Positions 45,593-55,279 of a stretch of 64,000 nt of DNA are shown here, in pieces. The stretch lies in the NCBI GenBank assembly GCA_951813065.1, contig CATOTH010000011.1, forward strand, positions 165,842-229,841, written 5' to 3'. The position numbers and the translations under genes are program-made. This DNA comes from an uncultured Bryobacterales bacterium. Lineage in GTDB: Bacteria > Acidobacteriota > Terriglobia > Bryobacterales > UBA6623. Positions within the stretch are counted from its first letter, which is position 1. Each line of letters opens with the position of its first letter. Under the pieces are notes generated by a model. That model made no database searches and was not told the DNA's origin. It saw only the letters and a program-made list of their open reading frames with translations.

Positions 45593-45933
45593 CGATTAGA
45601 GCCCTGCTCGGCTTCGAGGTGTCAGGCATTTACACAGAATTCCGATCAGTTCCGCGCTCACGCTGTCAGCCTAGCAGCGGGGCCGGCAGCCATGTCCGCC
45701 AGAATGCCCCGCCGCGGCGCGGAAACGGGCCATTCCCGCGTTCTTGGGCGATCCGTGGGGATTGGGACCGCACCCGGCTGCCTGGCGACGATTAGAATTG
45801 CCGGCGCAGGATTTTTGGTTGTCGCTGGCCACCCGGCCCTAAACACCAAGAACGGCCCTTTTCGCGGGGCTCCGCTCCGCTGGGAGCCTCACAGACGGGT
45901 TTTCGGGCCGCCCGGCGGCCTGCGGGTCGGCGG
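45593..45933. other. Intergenic region
   Basis: About 340 bases between the tiny Cys-rich frame and the replication-protein remnant. It holds copy 2 of the GGGAGCC repeat at 45880-45911 and nothing else recognised. Confidence 0.4.
45880..45911 (+). repeat. Dispersed GGGAGCC/ACGGGTTTTCGG repeat, copy 2
   Basis: CTGGGAGCCTCACAGACGGG continuing TTTTCGGGCCGC. It lies just upstream of the replication-protein remnant. See copy 1 at 43477. Confidence 0.5.
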
Positions 45934-46200
45934 CGGCCCTACACGCTGGAGGAGCTGGGCGAGCTGCTGCCCAAGAGCTACCGCCTGCCGGCGCGCCCGG
46001 TGACGGCCATCGGGCGCAACGTGAGCCTCTTCCAGACGCTTATGCGGTTCGCCGGCAGGCCCGCGAACCGCGAGGCCCCGCTGATGCCGGTGGCCGAGTC
46101 CATCAACGCGGTTAATGAGGCTGACATGCAGCCTGTGTTTAAGAATGGAATTTTCGGAGTTGTACGGAGTCTGTCCAAGCGAATTGACTCACTGGGCTGA
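45934..46200 (+). pseudogene. Replication/primase protein C-terminal remnant
   Basis: The frame reads YTLEELGELLPKSYRLPARP, then VTAIGRNVSLFQTLMRFAGR and VFKNGIFGVVRSLSKRIDSL. The I-G-R-N-x-x-L-F-x-x-L motif is typical of plasmid or phage replicase/primase C-terminal domains. No start or N-terminal domain is present. The family call is from memory and only moderately sure. Confidence 0.45.
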
Positions 46201-46422
46201 GAGTGGCAATTAGCACTGAATCGCCTAGCCTGGCGCGGCAGTATTGCTCGCAGCGTCCGAGGTCGAACCCGAAGTGCTGCCAGCAGGAGTCCGGGAACGT
46301 CTTCTCCCCGACCTTGTTCAGCAGCGACTCGAGGTAGTACAGGCTCCGCACGGGCTGCACAACCCGCATGAGGTGAGGCGCAAGATGAGTGCCTCCGCTC
46401 AAGCGTGACAGACAGCCCCGCC

Positions 46423-48885
46423 TTAGCGAAGAGCCTGTGCAGGCTGCTGTCGCGCGGCCTTCACCGCCGGGAGAATGCTGGCAGCAACTGCAACTGATAA
46501 CATAATCACGCCGCTTGCGAAACACTCGGCTAGCGTTACTGAATGCGTGATTCCCGCTGCCAAGAACAGGAGCCTTTGCACCCCGAGAGTCAGAAGTGTG
46601 CCGACCGCGACGCCTACGGCGCTGGCTTTCATGACGCGCGAGATCATGGACCAAGCAACCAAACTTGACCCGGCCCCGAGACTCTTGCGGAGACCAATTT
46701 CTCGCGTGCGTCGATTGGTGAAGTTCGCTAGGACACCGTAGACTCCCGCTCCGGCAAGAATTGCCCCAACACAGGCGAGGCACGAGAACACGAACGCAAT
46801 CAGGCGCTCAGACGCACTTGATGTCGCGACTACGGCGGTCATGGATTGTACCGCGACCGGCTGGCGTTCGTTGACCGACCAGATAGCGTTCCGGACGGAG
46901 GATGCGATCGCTGTGACTGGCAGCGATGTGCGAATCACTAGCGAGGCGTCACCTGCCAGTATCAGGTACTCTTGAAACGCGTTTGGGTCCTCGCTACCAA
47001 TCTGGGTCGCTGGGACGTATAGTATCGGCTCATTTCGACCGAATTCCAGCGGCGCGTCGGCAGCGACTCCAATGATCGTGAGCCACTCATCTCCTGGCAT
47101 TCGGATTCTTTCGCCTAGCCGCTGCTCAAGGCGAGGATTTGAGGCCAGTGACTGGCTTGCGATTGCGACGCGTTTCGACTCCGCAGAATCTCGCGTGTCG
47201 AAGTCTCGCCCGCGGAGCAGCGAAACCCCCATGGTCCGGAAATACTCCGGTGAAACGATAATCATTCGCGCATCAGCAATGGCTTCTTGATTGGCCCTCG
47301 TGTCGTTCGAGGCGCGGTTCGTCAGCGAAACTGCGCGCCGGAAACGGCGGGGACTCAGCGGTAGTTCCGACACGAGGGCCGCAGAATCCACTCCGGCAAG
47401 GGACCGGATTCGCGAGAGCGCCTCTTCGTGAAATTGCCGGAGCGGCCTGTCCGATTCAAACGCGGTAGATGAACCCAGTTCCACGGTCACGACGCTTCCG
47501 ATCGATATGGATTCACTGGTATTTGCGAGGATCCTATTTAGCCGCATGATTGCGGTAACACTCAAGGCAAGCAGGAATGTGGCAATCGTGACCTGAAGCA
47601 AAATCACCAGAGTCCCTAGGCGATGTTCCAATCTACTCGGGAATCGGCCGGCTGCGCGAAGAGCATCGATATGGTAAGGCTGTCCGAATCCCAGCACAGG
47701 CAACACGCTGCAGGATAGTGACGTAAGAAGCCCCAGTGCGACTGCTAGGCCGACGATTGCCGGTTGAATCGAGATCTCCCCCACTTGCGGTACATGTGCC
47801 GGGATCAAACGCTCAACGTAGTTGAACCCGGCCCATGCCAGCAGCAAGCTACCTGCAGTGGATAGGAGCGCCAACACCATGCCTTCCGCTAGCATGCGAC
47901 GTACGAGCAAGGCTTTGTCAGCACCTAGCGCAATCATTACAGCCATGTCGGTCTGTCGCTTGACGGCCCGTGAGCTAAGCAGACTCGCTACGTTCGCGCA
48001 AGAGAGAATCAGTATCGAGATGACGGCAATTCCCAAAAGAAAAAAGATCTCCCGGCTCTCGCTCCTCTCAATAAATCGGCGCTGAATGGGAGACAACAGC
48101 ACACCCCACCCAGCGTTGGTTGCTGGGTTCTCCTCCCCGATTCTCGCAGCCACTGCCTGCATGTTACGCCGAGCTTCTGGAACCGTAGCGTCAGGATTCA
48201 ATCGCCCGATTACGATCTGCCAGCGCTCCTCTCTTGAGCTATAGGCCTTGAGTTCCGAAATCGCAGGAACCCAGAAATCGGCCTTGTAGCGACCGGCGGT
48301 GAACGGCGGATAGCTGAAATCTTGGGGCATGACTCCGACGACCATGTACGTGCCATCCCCTAGTGGGATACGCTTCCCGACAGCATTCGAGTCAGCCTCC
48401 ATGCGACGGTTCCAAAAGTCATGACTCAGCAGCAAGACCTTGTGGTTTCCGCCCGGAGCCTCCTCTTCTGGAGCAAACGGCCGACCCATAATCGGTGAGA
48501 CGCCTAGTAGCTCCAACAGATCCGAAGATATCCCGTAGCTCTGGACTCGCTCAGGATTCCCTAGCAACAGGACGCTCGGGGATTCCGACATTGGGACTCG
48601 AGCAATTCCTTCGAGCGTCGAATTGTAAGCTTGCCAGTCTTCAAAGGTAGGGATCGAGACTGGGACTCCTTGGCCGGGGCTCTGTCCCGGGTACACCTCG
48701 TACAGGTACACTAACCGCGCGGGATCCCGGTATGGCAGATCACCCCAGAGGAGCCCGTGTGCCGAGCCTGCCACAATCACACAGGCACTAACTCCCACTG
48801 CCAACAATCCTCCGGTCAGGAAGAATGCTAGCCGGTTCCTATGGGCATAGCGGCTGGCGCATAGAAAATCTTGCACCACCCACAT
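46423..48885 (-). CDS. ABC transporter permease of the acidobacterial duplicated orphan type
   Basis: An 820-residue protein. It contains an N-terminal helix and MacB-like periplasmic domain (FFLTGGLLAVGVSACVIVAG; SHDFWNRRMEADSNAVGK), FtsX-type helices around residues 290-410 (IFFLLGIAVISILILSCANV), a second periplasmic domain (DARMIIVSPEYFRTMGVSLL) and a final FtsX block with NRRTREIGLRKSLGAGSSLV and ILPAVKAARQQPAQALR. The duplicated layout without a neighbouring ATPase matches orphan permeases greatly expanded in Acidobacteria. The substrate is unknown. Confidence 0.88.
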   Translation of the reverse strand: MWVVQDFLCASRYAHRNRLAFFLTGGLLAVGVSACVIVAGSAHGLLWGDLPYRDPARLVYLYEVYPGQSPGQGVPVSIPTFEDWQAYNSTLEGIARVPMSESPSVLLLGNPERVQSYGISSDLLELLGVSPIMGRPFAPEEEAPGGNHKVLLLSHDFWNRRMEADSNAVGKRIPLGDGTYMVVGVMPQDFSYPPFTAGRYKADFWVPAISELKAYSSREERWQIVIGRLNPDATVPEARRNMQAVAARIGEENPATNAGWGVLLSPIQRRFIERSESREIFFLLGIAVISILILSCANVASLLSSRAVKRQTDMAVMIALGADKALLVRRMLAEGMVLALLSTAGSLLLAWAGFNYVERLIPAHVPQVGEISIQPAIVGLAVALGLLTSLSCSVLPVLGFGQPYHIDALRAAGRFPSRLEHRLGTLVILLQVTIATFLLALSVTAIMRLNRILANTSESISIGSVVTVELGSSTAFESDRPLRQFHEEALSRIRSLAGVDSAALVSELPLSPRRFRRAVSLTNRASNDTRANQEAIADARMIIVSPEYFRTMGVSLLRGRDFDTRDSAESKRVAIASQSLASNPRLEQRLGERIRMPGDEWLTIIGVAADAPLEFGRNEPILYVPATQIGSEDPNAFQEYLILAGDASLVIRTSLPVTAIASSVRNAIWSVNERQPVAVQSMTAVVATSSASERLIAFVFSCLACVGAILAGAGVYGVLANFTNRRTREIGLRKSLGAGSSLVAWSMISRVMKASAVGVAVGTLLTLGVQRLLFLAAGITHSVTLAECFASGVIMLSVAVAASILPAVKAARQQPAQALR

Positions 48886-49106
48886 ACTTGCTGCAGGCTA
48901 AACGTGGGCTACCGATCGCTCCACGCTAACCCAAATCTATTGTCTTTCACCGTCAGGACAAAGTCGAGCTGGAGTGCCAGCAGCTTCTCCACCGTGGGGC
49001 GCTGGGTATGCAGCGCGCCCGCCGTCAGGCAGATCCCGGTGCCGGCGAACGGCCCGGTTCCCTGCCGCACCCCCACGGCGGCCACCGACAGCGCTCTCCC
49101 GCACCG

Positions 49107-49406
49107 CTAGCCAACAAAACGCTCTTCAGTGATACGGGTCGCTTCCCGATAGTGCCAAAGCGCACTAAGCGTATCTCGAGCTATTTGCTGGTCTACGTGG
49201 CGCAAGTAGTACCGCAGACGCTTTGCCTTGCTGCCACCTTGGACTGACCAACGAGGATCATCAATGTTCACGCCAAGCTCTTCCCGAAAGAATTCGGCGA
49301 AGGACTGATTGGAAAAATTGAACACATAGCCGCCTTCCATAGCGAACACTTTGTCGATAACGAGAATGTCCGAACTACGAATCTTGCCCATTGCCTGCGG
49401 GGCCAT
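49107..49406 (-). CDS. AbiJ-N-like domain protein (short)
   Basis: A 99-residue frame that begins 3 bases after the preceding nucleotidyltransferase gene. YVFNFSNQSFAEFFREELGV followed by NIDDPRWSVQGGSKAKRLRY and ALWHYREA recalls the N-terminal domain of AbiJ-type abortive-infection proteins. Intact members carry a further C-terminal region, so this may be truncated. It appears to be the third gene of the AbiE-like operon. The family call is moderate. Confidence 0.5.
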   Translation of the reverse strand: MAPQAMGKIRSSDILVIDKVFAMEGGYVFNFSNQSFAEFFREELGVNIDDPRWSVQGGSKAKRLRYYLRHVDQQIARDTLSALWHYREATRITEERFVG

Positions 49407-49409
49407 TCT

Positions 49410-50267
49410 TCACCTCAAGCCCAGCGCTGTCAGCCAAGCCTCGACCTGTCCGAATGCGTCCTGCTGCCATTGATCGGCAGTACGCTCTCCGAGCCATTCG
49501 GAAGTCTCGACGAAACGCCTCACGCTGGTTGGGCCAAAATCATTTACGTGACGGAATTTTTCCGATATCCCGATGTAGCCGTTCTTGGCTGTTTCTACAT
49601 CCAGGAGCGGAGAAGTCGCCGGGACGAGCGCTTCTAGACTACCCGGAAAGTTGCGGACGCAGTAGTAAATGTCGTAGGCATCCTTATGTTTCAGGCGGTT
49701 TCTCACCGCGTAACCTTTCATGGCCAAGAGAGCAGGAATTGATGCGACCAAGATCTTTACGCGGTTCCCCACACCGTCCGGCATAGTTCCTTCAATGTGA
49801 ATGACCTCGGAGAACCTCAAAGCAAGATCTGCACCATCGGCGCGCTGCACGGCAAAGTTACTGACGAGCGGCGTGGCGTTCTTCACTATGTCGGCGTCGC
49901 GTGGCATTAGGAAGTCGACGACAACGCGAATGTCGGGGCCTCCGTCACGGGCGCCAACTGTCCGTACGAGTTGAAAGCGGCGGAGACTTCCCCGCTGGTG
50001 CTAGCCGTGCATCTGAAGGGACTCGATAAGCCGGGCGTACTCGCCATCACCAAGCGCTTCGGCGTCGAGGCCGAGATCCACGTCCACGGTGCCGACATGG
50101 GGCATTTCGGCTTCCTCCAGCAGAAGCCAAGGGACGGCCCCACCGATCACCGCAAACTTTCCGTGAAAGCTTCCCAGAATCTGACCGATCTCGAGCAGCA
50201 CAGATCGAACCGCTGCCGTCGTCCGGTCATCATAGTCGGCAGCATGTTGGGGTTCTATTGGCGCCAT
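49410..50267 (-). pseudogene. AbiEii-like nucleotidyltransferase with internal amber codon
   Basis: From ATG 50267 the frame reads FAVIGGAVPWLLLEEAEMPH then VGTVDVDLGLDAEALGDGEY and LIESLQMHG, then TAG at 50003-50001. The same frame continues HQRGSLRRFQLVRTVGARDG, GPDIRVVVDFLMPRDADIV and KHKDAYDIYYCVRNFPG to 49410. Removing the single stop restores a 285-codon gene. The G-G-x(9)-D-x-D core and the K-x-x-D-x-x-D motif are those of AbiEii/MenT-type toxins. It overlaps the upstream AbiEi-like gene by 13 bases. Confidence 0.72.
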
Positions 50268-51363
50268 GGGAAGAACTCCTCAGCCAGGTGTGACGCGGCT
50301 TCACGCTGCCGCTCATTGCCGTTCCACAGGTCGAGATAGGTAACGACTGGACTGGTGCAGAAGATACCCGGACTTGGCTCGACCGCGTCATCGAACAGAC
50401 TGTCATCGAACGGTTCACACAACGCGACATTCGGTCCGATGGCTGCGGGCGTCAACTCCAACACATCCCGCAGCAACTGCATCCCCTGTTCATCTGCATA
50501 GAAAGAATGCGTGCCATCCCGAGTAAACGGCGCGAGCCACCCAGCGGCCGAATTCAACGAGTAGATTACTCGCGGAGCGTGTCGATACGGATTGAGCTCT
50601 CCCCGCAGCCGCTTGTCTAGTTGCCTTCCGTGCAGATGCGTGTACTCCTTAGTGCCATGCCCTCGCGGCTGACGATAATTCTCACGCCACATTCTCAGCA
50701 GCCCATCCGGTTTGATGAGCACGACTCCTTCATCCCGTTTCTCAATCAACTCCCGGGAGAGAGTAGGGCTTTTCTGACATTGCTAGCGTGGCCAAGGCTT
50801 GTTCGGGCCTTCTCGGCCAAATCGACGACTCGCCAAGGCCGGTCTGGATCACGGAGCATAACGCGCAATATGGCGGCAGCCTTCGGAGTGAAAATTGACC
50901 GGAGCGCACGGGTCTCGGACTTCGGTTGGCCTGCTACGGCCCGATCAATGTAGACATCACCGAAGGTGAGATGCGCGTTCCCTACAAGATCAAGATATGC
51001 CACATCATGATCCGTGCAGATCGCTCGCGACTGTGGAGACAGGTACGGGCTGGCAAGTATCGGAATCCAACGCCCGCCCAGCTCAGTGTGACCGGATTGA
51101 TGCAAATGGGCCACGAAGCCCTTGAGCTGAAAGACCCCTGTACGAACATGTCGGGGAGCCCCGTCGGATTTAACTTCGACGATCAGTTGATAGTTTGCAC
51201 CGCCATGAGTGAATGCGACCCTTCCATCGATTTGAAGGTTGTCCGCGATCCTGTGCTGATATTCCACCGACCCTACCTGAATGCTAGGCACAGTACCAAG
51301 CAGTTCCTGGACAGCGTCCACGGCAAGATTCTCCTGTTCCCTCATTCTTTCGATGTGTTTCAT
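50255..51363 (-). pseudogene. AbiEi-like antitoxin gene with a frameshift
   Basis: The first part (from ATG 51363) has a PD-(D/E)xK-like region (YQLIVEVKSDGAPRHVRTGV) and a winged-helix region ending HASNVRKALLS. It then stops after a CTCTCTC run near 50760. In the next frame the homology continues at once as RELIEKRDEGVVLIKPDGLL and RMWRENYRQPRG down to 50255. A one-base loss (or two-base gain) in the TC run explains both. Intact members are annotated as type IV AbiEi-family antitoxins and precede the nucleotidyltransferase, as here. Confidence 0.7.
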
Positions 51364-51869
51364 CTAATGATGAAACTAGCAGATACAGTGAAAAAATCAA
51401 GCGATTTCATTAAATTGCTATTGTTCACCATGAGGTGAAAGTACGGAAATCAAAGAAACTTGTTCGCTAGGCTTTGGTGACGAATTGAGGAAACACAGGA
51501 GGCAGGGTAGCTTCGTCAGGAGAACCCGGAAGGGCAGCGGCAGGCATTGTTAACGCATTACAAGCTGCGGCGAACTCGAGACATGGGTAGTCAGCCCTCG
51601 TTTGAATGCTCGACATGGCGGCTTGGAATCTCGGCTGCAGGCACCACCAACAATGCCTTCCCAGTGCCTCGCAATCGCCCCCGTCAGCGATATCGGACAG
51701 ACTGAATCGGGCAAGCACTTGAGCGTCACCAGACCGATGGGACAGGAGAAATTCAAGTGCCGCTTCCTTGATGAACGGAGGACGATCCAGACCTCAATGG
51801 AGACCACGAGAATAGCCGTTTTCAGTTCCCGGCCTCATCTTGCATCAGCCAATCAGATCGTTCCCCGGC
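51364..51869. other. Intergenic region upstream of the AbiE-like operon
   Basis: About 500 bases. The first 70 are relatively AT-rich and probably contain the operon promoter. A minus-strand frame at 51467-51718 contains GRHCWWC and may be a trace of an anti-sigma zinc-finger protein, but the evidence is too weak for a call. Confidence 0.35.
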
Positions 51870-52130
51870 TCACCACGTCGCGGCCGTAGATACACCACTG
51901 ACAGCCTGTTGCCAGACATGAGCATGGACTTGAGCCGCGGCCGACTTCTTTTCCTCGCTGGTGAACGGCGGCGTAGGCAGACTGGCGTACACCTCGTCGT
52001 GAATGAACACCTCGATTTCCGCCTTGGTCTGCTCGTTCTCCCAAGAGCGGTTGAGGTCAGAGAGACGCTCCTCAATATGCGCCAGCAGATTGCGGCTGGC
52101 CTGCTTGGCGCGCTCCCGGTCAGCCGCGGA
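51870..52130 (-). pseudogene. Type I restriction enzyme HsdR C-terminal remnant
   Basis: The minus strand reads RAKQASRNLLAHIEERLSDL, NRSWENEQTKAEIEVFIHDE and VYASLPTPPFTSEEKKSAAA followed by VHAHVWQQAVSG. This is the C-terminal end of HsdR subunits (L-P-x-P-P-[FY]-[ST]...). The rest of the gene and hsdM/hsdS are absent. Confidence 0.6.
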
Positions 52131-52146
52131 GGCCTGTCGCTGCGCC

Positions 52147-52178
52147 CAAAACCCGTTTATGGGTCTCCCAGCCGCACG
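52147..52178 (-). repeat. Dispersed GGGAGCC/ACGGGTTTTCGG repeat, copy 3 (inverted)
   Basis: On the minus strand: CGGCTGGGAGACCCATAAAC then GGGTTTTGGGCG. It sits at the broken upstream end of the HsdR remnant, so it may mark a rearrangement junction. Confidence 0.45.
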
Positions 52179-52569
52179 GGTCCGTGCCGAAAGGCTCGGT
52201 CTCAGCCGTTCGGGCCGGTGCGGCGAGGCGATATCGTGGTGGTCTTCGACCGGCACCCTTCGGAATGAAAGAGGCTGCCGCTCCGCGAGGCTACGGCCTA
52301 TCGGCAAGTGGCGGTCGGGCGTTCAGTCTCGCGGGTCGAGCACCGCCAAGATGAAGTTCCAGACGCGGCAAGCAAAGAGAATAGTCCCGACCGCGAAGCC
52401 GGCTGCGATCGCCGTCACAACTAGGCTGTAGCAGTAGACAACCTCTTCCCGGCCGGCGACCGTTCTCGTTCAGACTTCAGTTGGCACCACTACCCATACC
52501 AATGAGCAAGCCGGAAGGCACCAAGAACCAAGGTCCACCAGAAGCAGGCCGAGGGACGCCGGCGCCCTC
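52179..52569. other. Intergenic region
   Basis: About 390 bases between the HsdR remnant and the 98-bp repeat. No supported gene or RNA. Confidence 0.35.
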
Positions 52570-52667
52570 GAAGAACACGAGGCTTGCAACTTGAATCACA
52601 GGTGGGTGTTGCCGATAACCGCCTCGTACAGATGCCGCGCATCCTTCATCGTTCTTCGTGCGATGTC
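52570..52667 (-). repeat. Dispersed 98-bp repeat, copy B
   Basis: About five-sixths identical to 40228-40325. It lies directly beyond the point where IS1380 transposase homology is lost. See copy A for the shared reading. Confidence 0.6.
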
Positions 52668-52749
52668 TGCCATTCTGATAGTCGCCAGGCACACGTACCC
52701 GTATCCGGGTGTTAGGCGCGGCCGGGCTGGGCCTGTACCTGGCGTTGGC

Positions 52750-53677
52750 GGGTGCGATCCAGGAAGCCGCTGCCCAGACGGCGGGCGTGTGTGCCCGAAC
52801 CCACGCCGCTGCTGCCGTGCCAAGGCCCGCTGCAGCCGGCAGTTGCGGGCCAATCCGAATACATAGTCCAACCCCTCCTGCCCCTCGCACCACGCCATCA
52901 GATCCTCCCGGCAGAAACCCGCGTCCCCCCGCACGATCACCCGCACTCGCGGCCACCGCTGCCGGATCTGCCCCACAATCCGCTCCAGCTCCTGCACCGT
53001 CCCGTCGGCCGCGTCCCGGTTCGCCGTCCGCAGCCGCCCGCACAGCACGTGCGGACCGCAGGTCACATACAGGGGGAGATAGCAATAGCAGTCGTAGTAG
53101 CCGTGGAAGAAGCGCCCCTCCTGCTGGCCGTGCAGCGGGTCATCGGTCGCGTCCACATCCAGCACGATCTCCTCCGGGGCCTTGGGTGGCCGTTCAGGAA
53201 CAGGTCCACCAGCAGCGCGTCGAGCCGCTGGGTGTCGGCCACGATCCGCTTGTAGCGATCCTGACCCGCCTTTTCGGGGGTGCCCAGCTCCAGTCGGTTG
53301 AGGGTGCTGGAACCGGCCAGCGGATGGCCCCGGCCCCGCTCGCGGGCGCGGCGCGCTCCGGTGACGTCGTCGCTGCCCACGGCGAGGGCCAGCAGGCTGT
53401 CGTCGCGCAAGCGATCGTGGTCAGAGATGTCCTCATAGCCGAGTACGAGTCCGAACAGGTGCTGGGCGAGCAGGTGCTGGAGAGCATGCTCACAACGGCG
53501 CGGATCGCGGTGATCGACGAAGCAGGCAGCCAAACGCTGGGACAGGCCGCTGCACCGGTCGGCGGCCCGCAGCAGGAGGGCACCGCCATCGGAGGACATG
53601 CGACCGCCGTCAAAGCGGGCTTGGACTTTGCGGCGGCCGTGATTGGGGAGATCGATCGTGATACAGTGTGTGGGCAT
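52750..53677 (-). pseudogene. IS1380-family transposase, frameshifted and truncated
   Basis: From ATG 53677 the frame reads DGGRMSSDGGALLLRAADRC, VDHRDPRRCEHALQHLLAQH and GSSTLNRLELGTPEKAGQDR as in IS1380 transposases. Near 53190 one base is missing (NGHP) and homology moves to the next frame: LDVDATDDPLHGQQEGRFFH, GYYDCYCYLPLYV, DAGFCREDLMAWCE and VFGLARNCRLQRAL. Homology ends near 52750, so the C-terminal third is gone. Confidence 0.78.
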
Positions 53678-53856
53678 GGGGTGTGTTTCCTGATAGCACG
53701 TAAATTGCTGATAACAAACATGTTACAACAAATTCATGCCCCATGTCACCCCCATTGGTGAGATATCCGGGCTAGACCAAGGAGGCAGTGACCGACCGCC
53801 AAGTAAGAACGTGTGGTTCGCAAAGTCGCTTCTCCGCCGCATGAGACAATGCATCG

Positions 53857-54138
53857 GTGCGGGTACGCTACTACGATGATCCTAGGAGTGGGCAGCCTCA
53901 CATCTACGGTCATGACGTGGCTGAAGACGAAGTCGAGGCGGTCTTGAATCGTCCGATGGAAGACCGACCTGGAGAGGAAGGCGTGAGAATCGCGCTCGGG
54001 CAAACGCACGCAGGCCGTTATTTGCGAGTCGTATATGTTCCAGACCCCATTCCGAACTCGGTCTTCGTGATCACCGCGTACGAACTCGGACCGAAGGCGA
54101 AGCGAGCTCTTCGTCGCAGACGCAAGAGGACACAATGA
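53857..54138 (+). CDS. DUF4258-like protein, possible toxin
   Basis: A 93-residue protein from GTG 53857. YYDDPRSGQPHIYGHDVAED and EVEAVLNRP resemble DUF4258, a small family related to RelE/BrnT-type toxins. RYLRVVYVPDPIPNSVFVIT followed by AYELGPKAKRALRRRRK ends it with a basic tail. Its stop overlaps the next gene's start (ATGA). The two-gene layout suggests a toxin-antitoxin pair. Confidence 0.65.
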   Translation: MRVRYYDDPRSGQPHIYGHDVAEDEVEAVLNRPMEDRPGEEGVRIALGQTHAGRYLRVVYVPDPIPNSVFVITAYELGPKAKRALRRRRKRTQ

Positions 54139-54335
54139 GCAAGATACACTTCCCAGCCGGTTGGGACGAAAGCAGGATCCAGCAGGTACTCGATCACTAC
54201 GAGGCACAAGGCGACGAAGAAGCCGTGGTCGAGGACGAGGCCGCATTTGAGAGCACCACTCACACGGCGATCGAAGTTCCAGTAGAGCTCGTTCCAGAAG
54301 TCCGGGAGCTGATGGCGAAACACAAGGCCAGCTGA
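54135..54335 (+). CDS. Putative antitoxin partner of the DUF4258-like protein
   Basis: A 66-residue acidic protein starting in the ATGA overlap. FPAGWDESRIQQVLDHYEAQ is followed by DEEAVVEDEAAFESTTHTAI and VPVELVPEVRELMAKHK. Small acidic partners of this form often accompany DUF4258/RelE-like genes. No DNA-binding domain is obvious. Confidence 0.6.
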   Translation: MSKIHFPAGWDESRIQQVLDHYEAQGDEEAVVEDEAAFESTTHTAIEVPVELVPEVRELMAKHKAS

Positions 54336-54668
54336 TCGAGGACGGCGAACGGTATTGTCAATGAGTTGGCGTTCGTGGGGACACTGTCATCGTGGCAACG
54401 TTCGCAAGAAGATGTTGACAAGTAATTGACAAACAGTGGCTTGCTGTCAGTCTCCCAGCCATCCCTCCCGCTTTGATTCCCATCTCTTTACTGAGAAACA
54501 TTGTCGCGCTGGAGGCACACCTCTGACGCAAGCCCGCGGTCCCGAAGTTCCGCGGGCAGCCATTGCCTGCCCACCAGTCGCCGGATCGTCAGCCCGCCAC
54601 GGTAGCCCCGATCTGTGTCCGCACCGGCACCGCGTCTCCGCCGGAGGTGGGTAAGAATGGCGTCGGGC
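54336..54668. other. Intergenic region with IS110-related end
   Basis: About 330 bases downstream of the truncated IS110 recombinase. It probably includes the 3' end of that element. No other gene is supported. Confidence 0.35.
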
Positions 54669-55190
54669 TCAGGTCGCTGCGGGCTCCGCGCCGACACGGA
54701 TGCTCTGCAGATAGCCGTGCTCGTCCAGCTTGCGCAGCCAGCGTGCGGCATTGCGGCCCACGAGTAGTTTGTCGTAGTCGATACCCGGATCGATATACGG
54801 GCGGTTGTCCCGCAGCATCGCCACGATCGTGCGCAGCAACTTGTGCGCTGGCGCCAGGATGGCTCGCTTGTAGGGCATCCGCGCCTTGAGCACTTGGTGG
54901 TGGCCATGGAACTGCGAGCTCTGGGTGCGCACCGCGCCGTGGGCACACTCGGCCAGCGTCGCCCACAGCGTGGCGTTGCTGCGCCGCAGTCGGCCGGAGC
55001 GTCGCTTGCCGGCGCTTTCGTTATTCCCCGGCGCCACGCCGGCCCAGGCGGCCATTTTGGCCGTACTGCCGAATCCGGACAGGTCCGGGCCCAGCTCGAC
55101 CAGGATCGCACAGGCGCGGCCGCAGACAATCCCCGGCACCGTCTCCAGCAGGCGAATCTGCTCGCCCATCTCTGCCAGGCGCACAAACTG
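54669..55190 (-). pseudogene. IS110-family recombinase, C-terminal half only
   Basis: The frame carries the Tnp20 domain: RLLETVPGIVCGRACAILVE, LAAWAGVAPGNNESAGKRRS-like sequence, FHGHHQVLKARMPYKRAILA and YDKLLVGRNAARWLRKLDEH. The RuvC-like DEDD half is missing. Homology is lost near 55190, next to the broken 5' end of Ank6. It differs clearly from the intact IS110 at 17.9 kb. Confidence 0.7.
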
Positions 55191-55279
55191 CGGCGATTTT
55201 CTAGCAGGGGAAAGGGGCGGAGCGGTTGAGGCCGGGGAGGCTTGTTGCGATCAGCGAGGCAATGCCGCTTTGGAGAGGG

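Noticed and set aside
46220..46400. Minus-strand stretch reading SLYYLESLLNKVGEKTFPDS and HFGFDLGRCEQYCRARLG
   Set aside because: It looks protein-like and may be a remnant, but I could not name a family, and it has no start.
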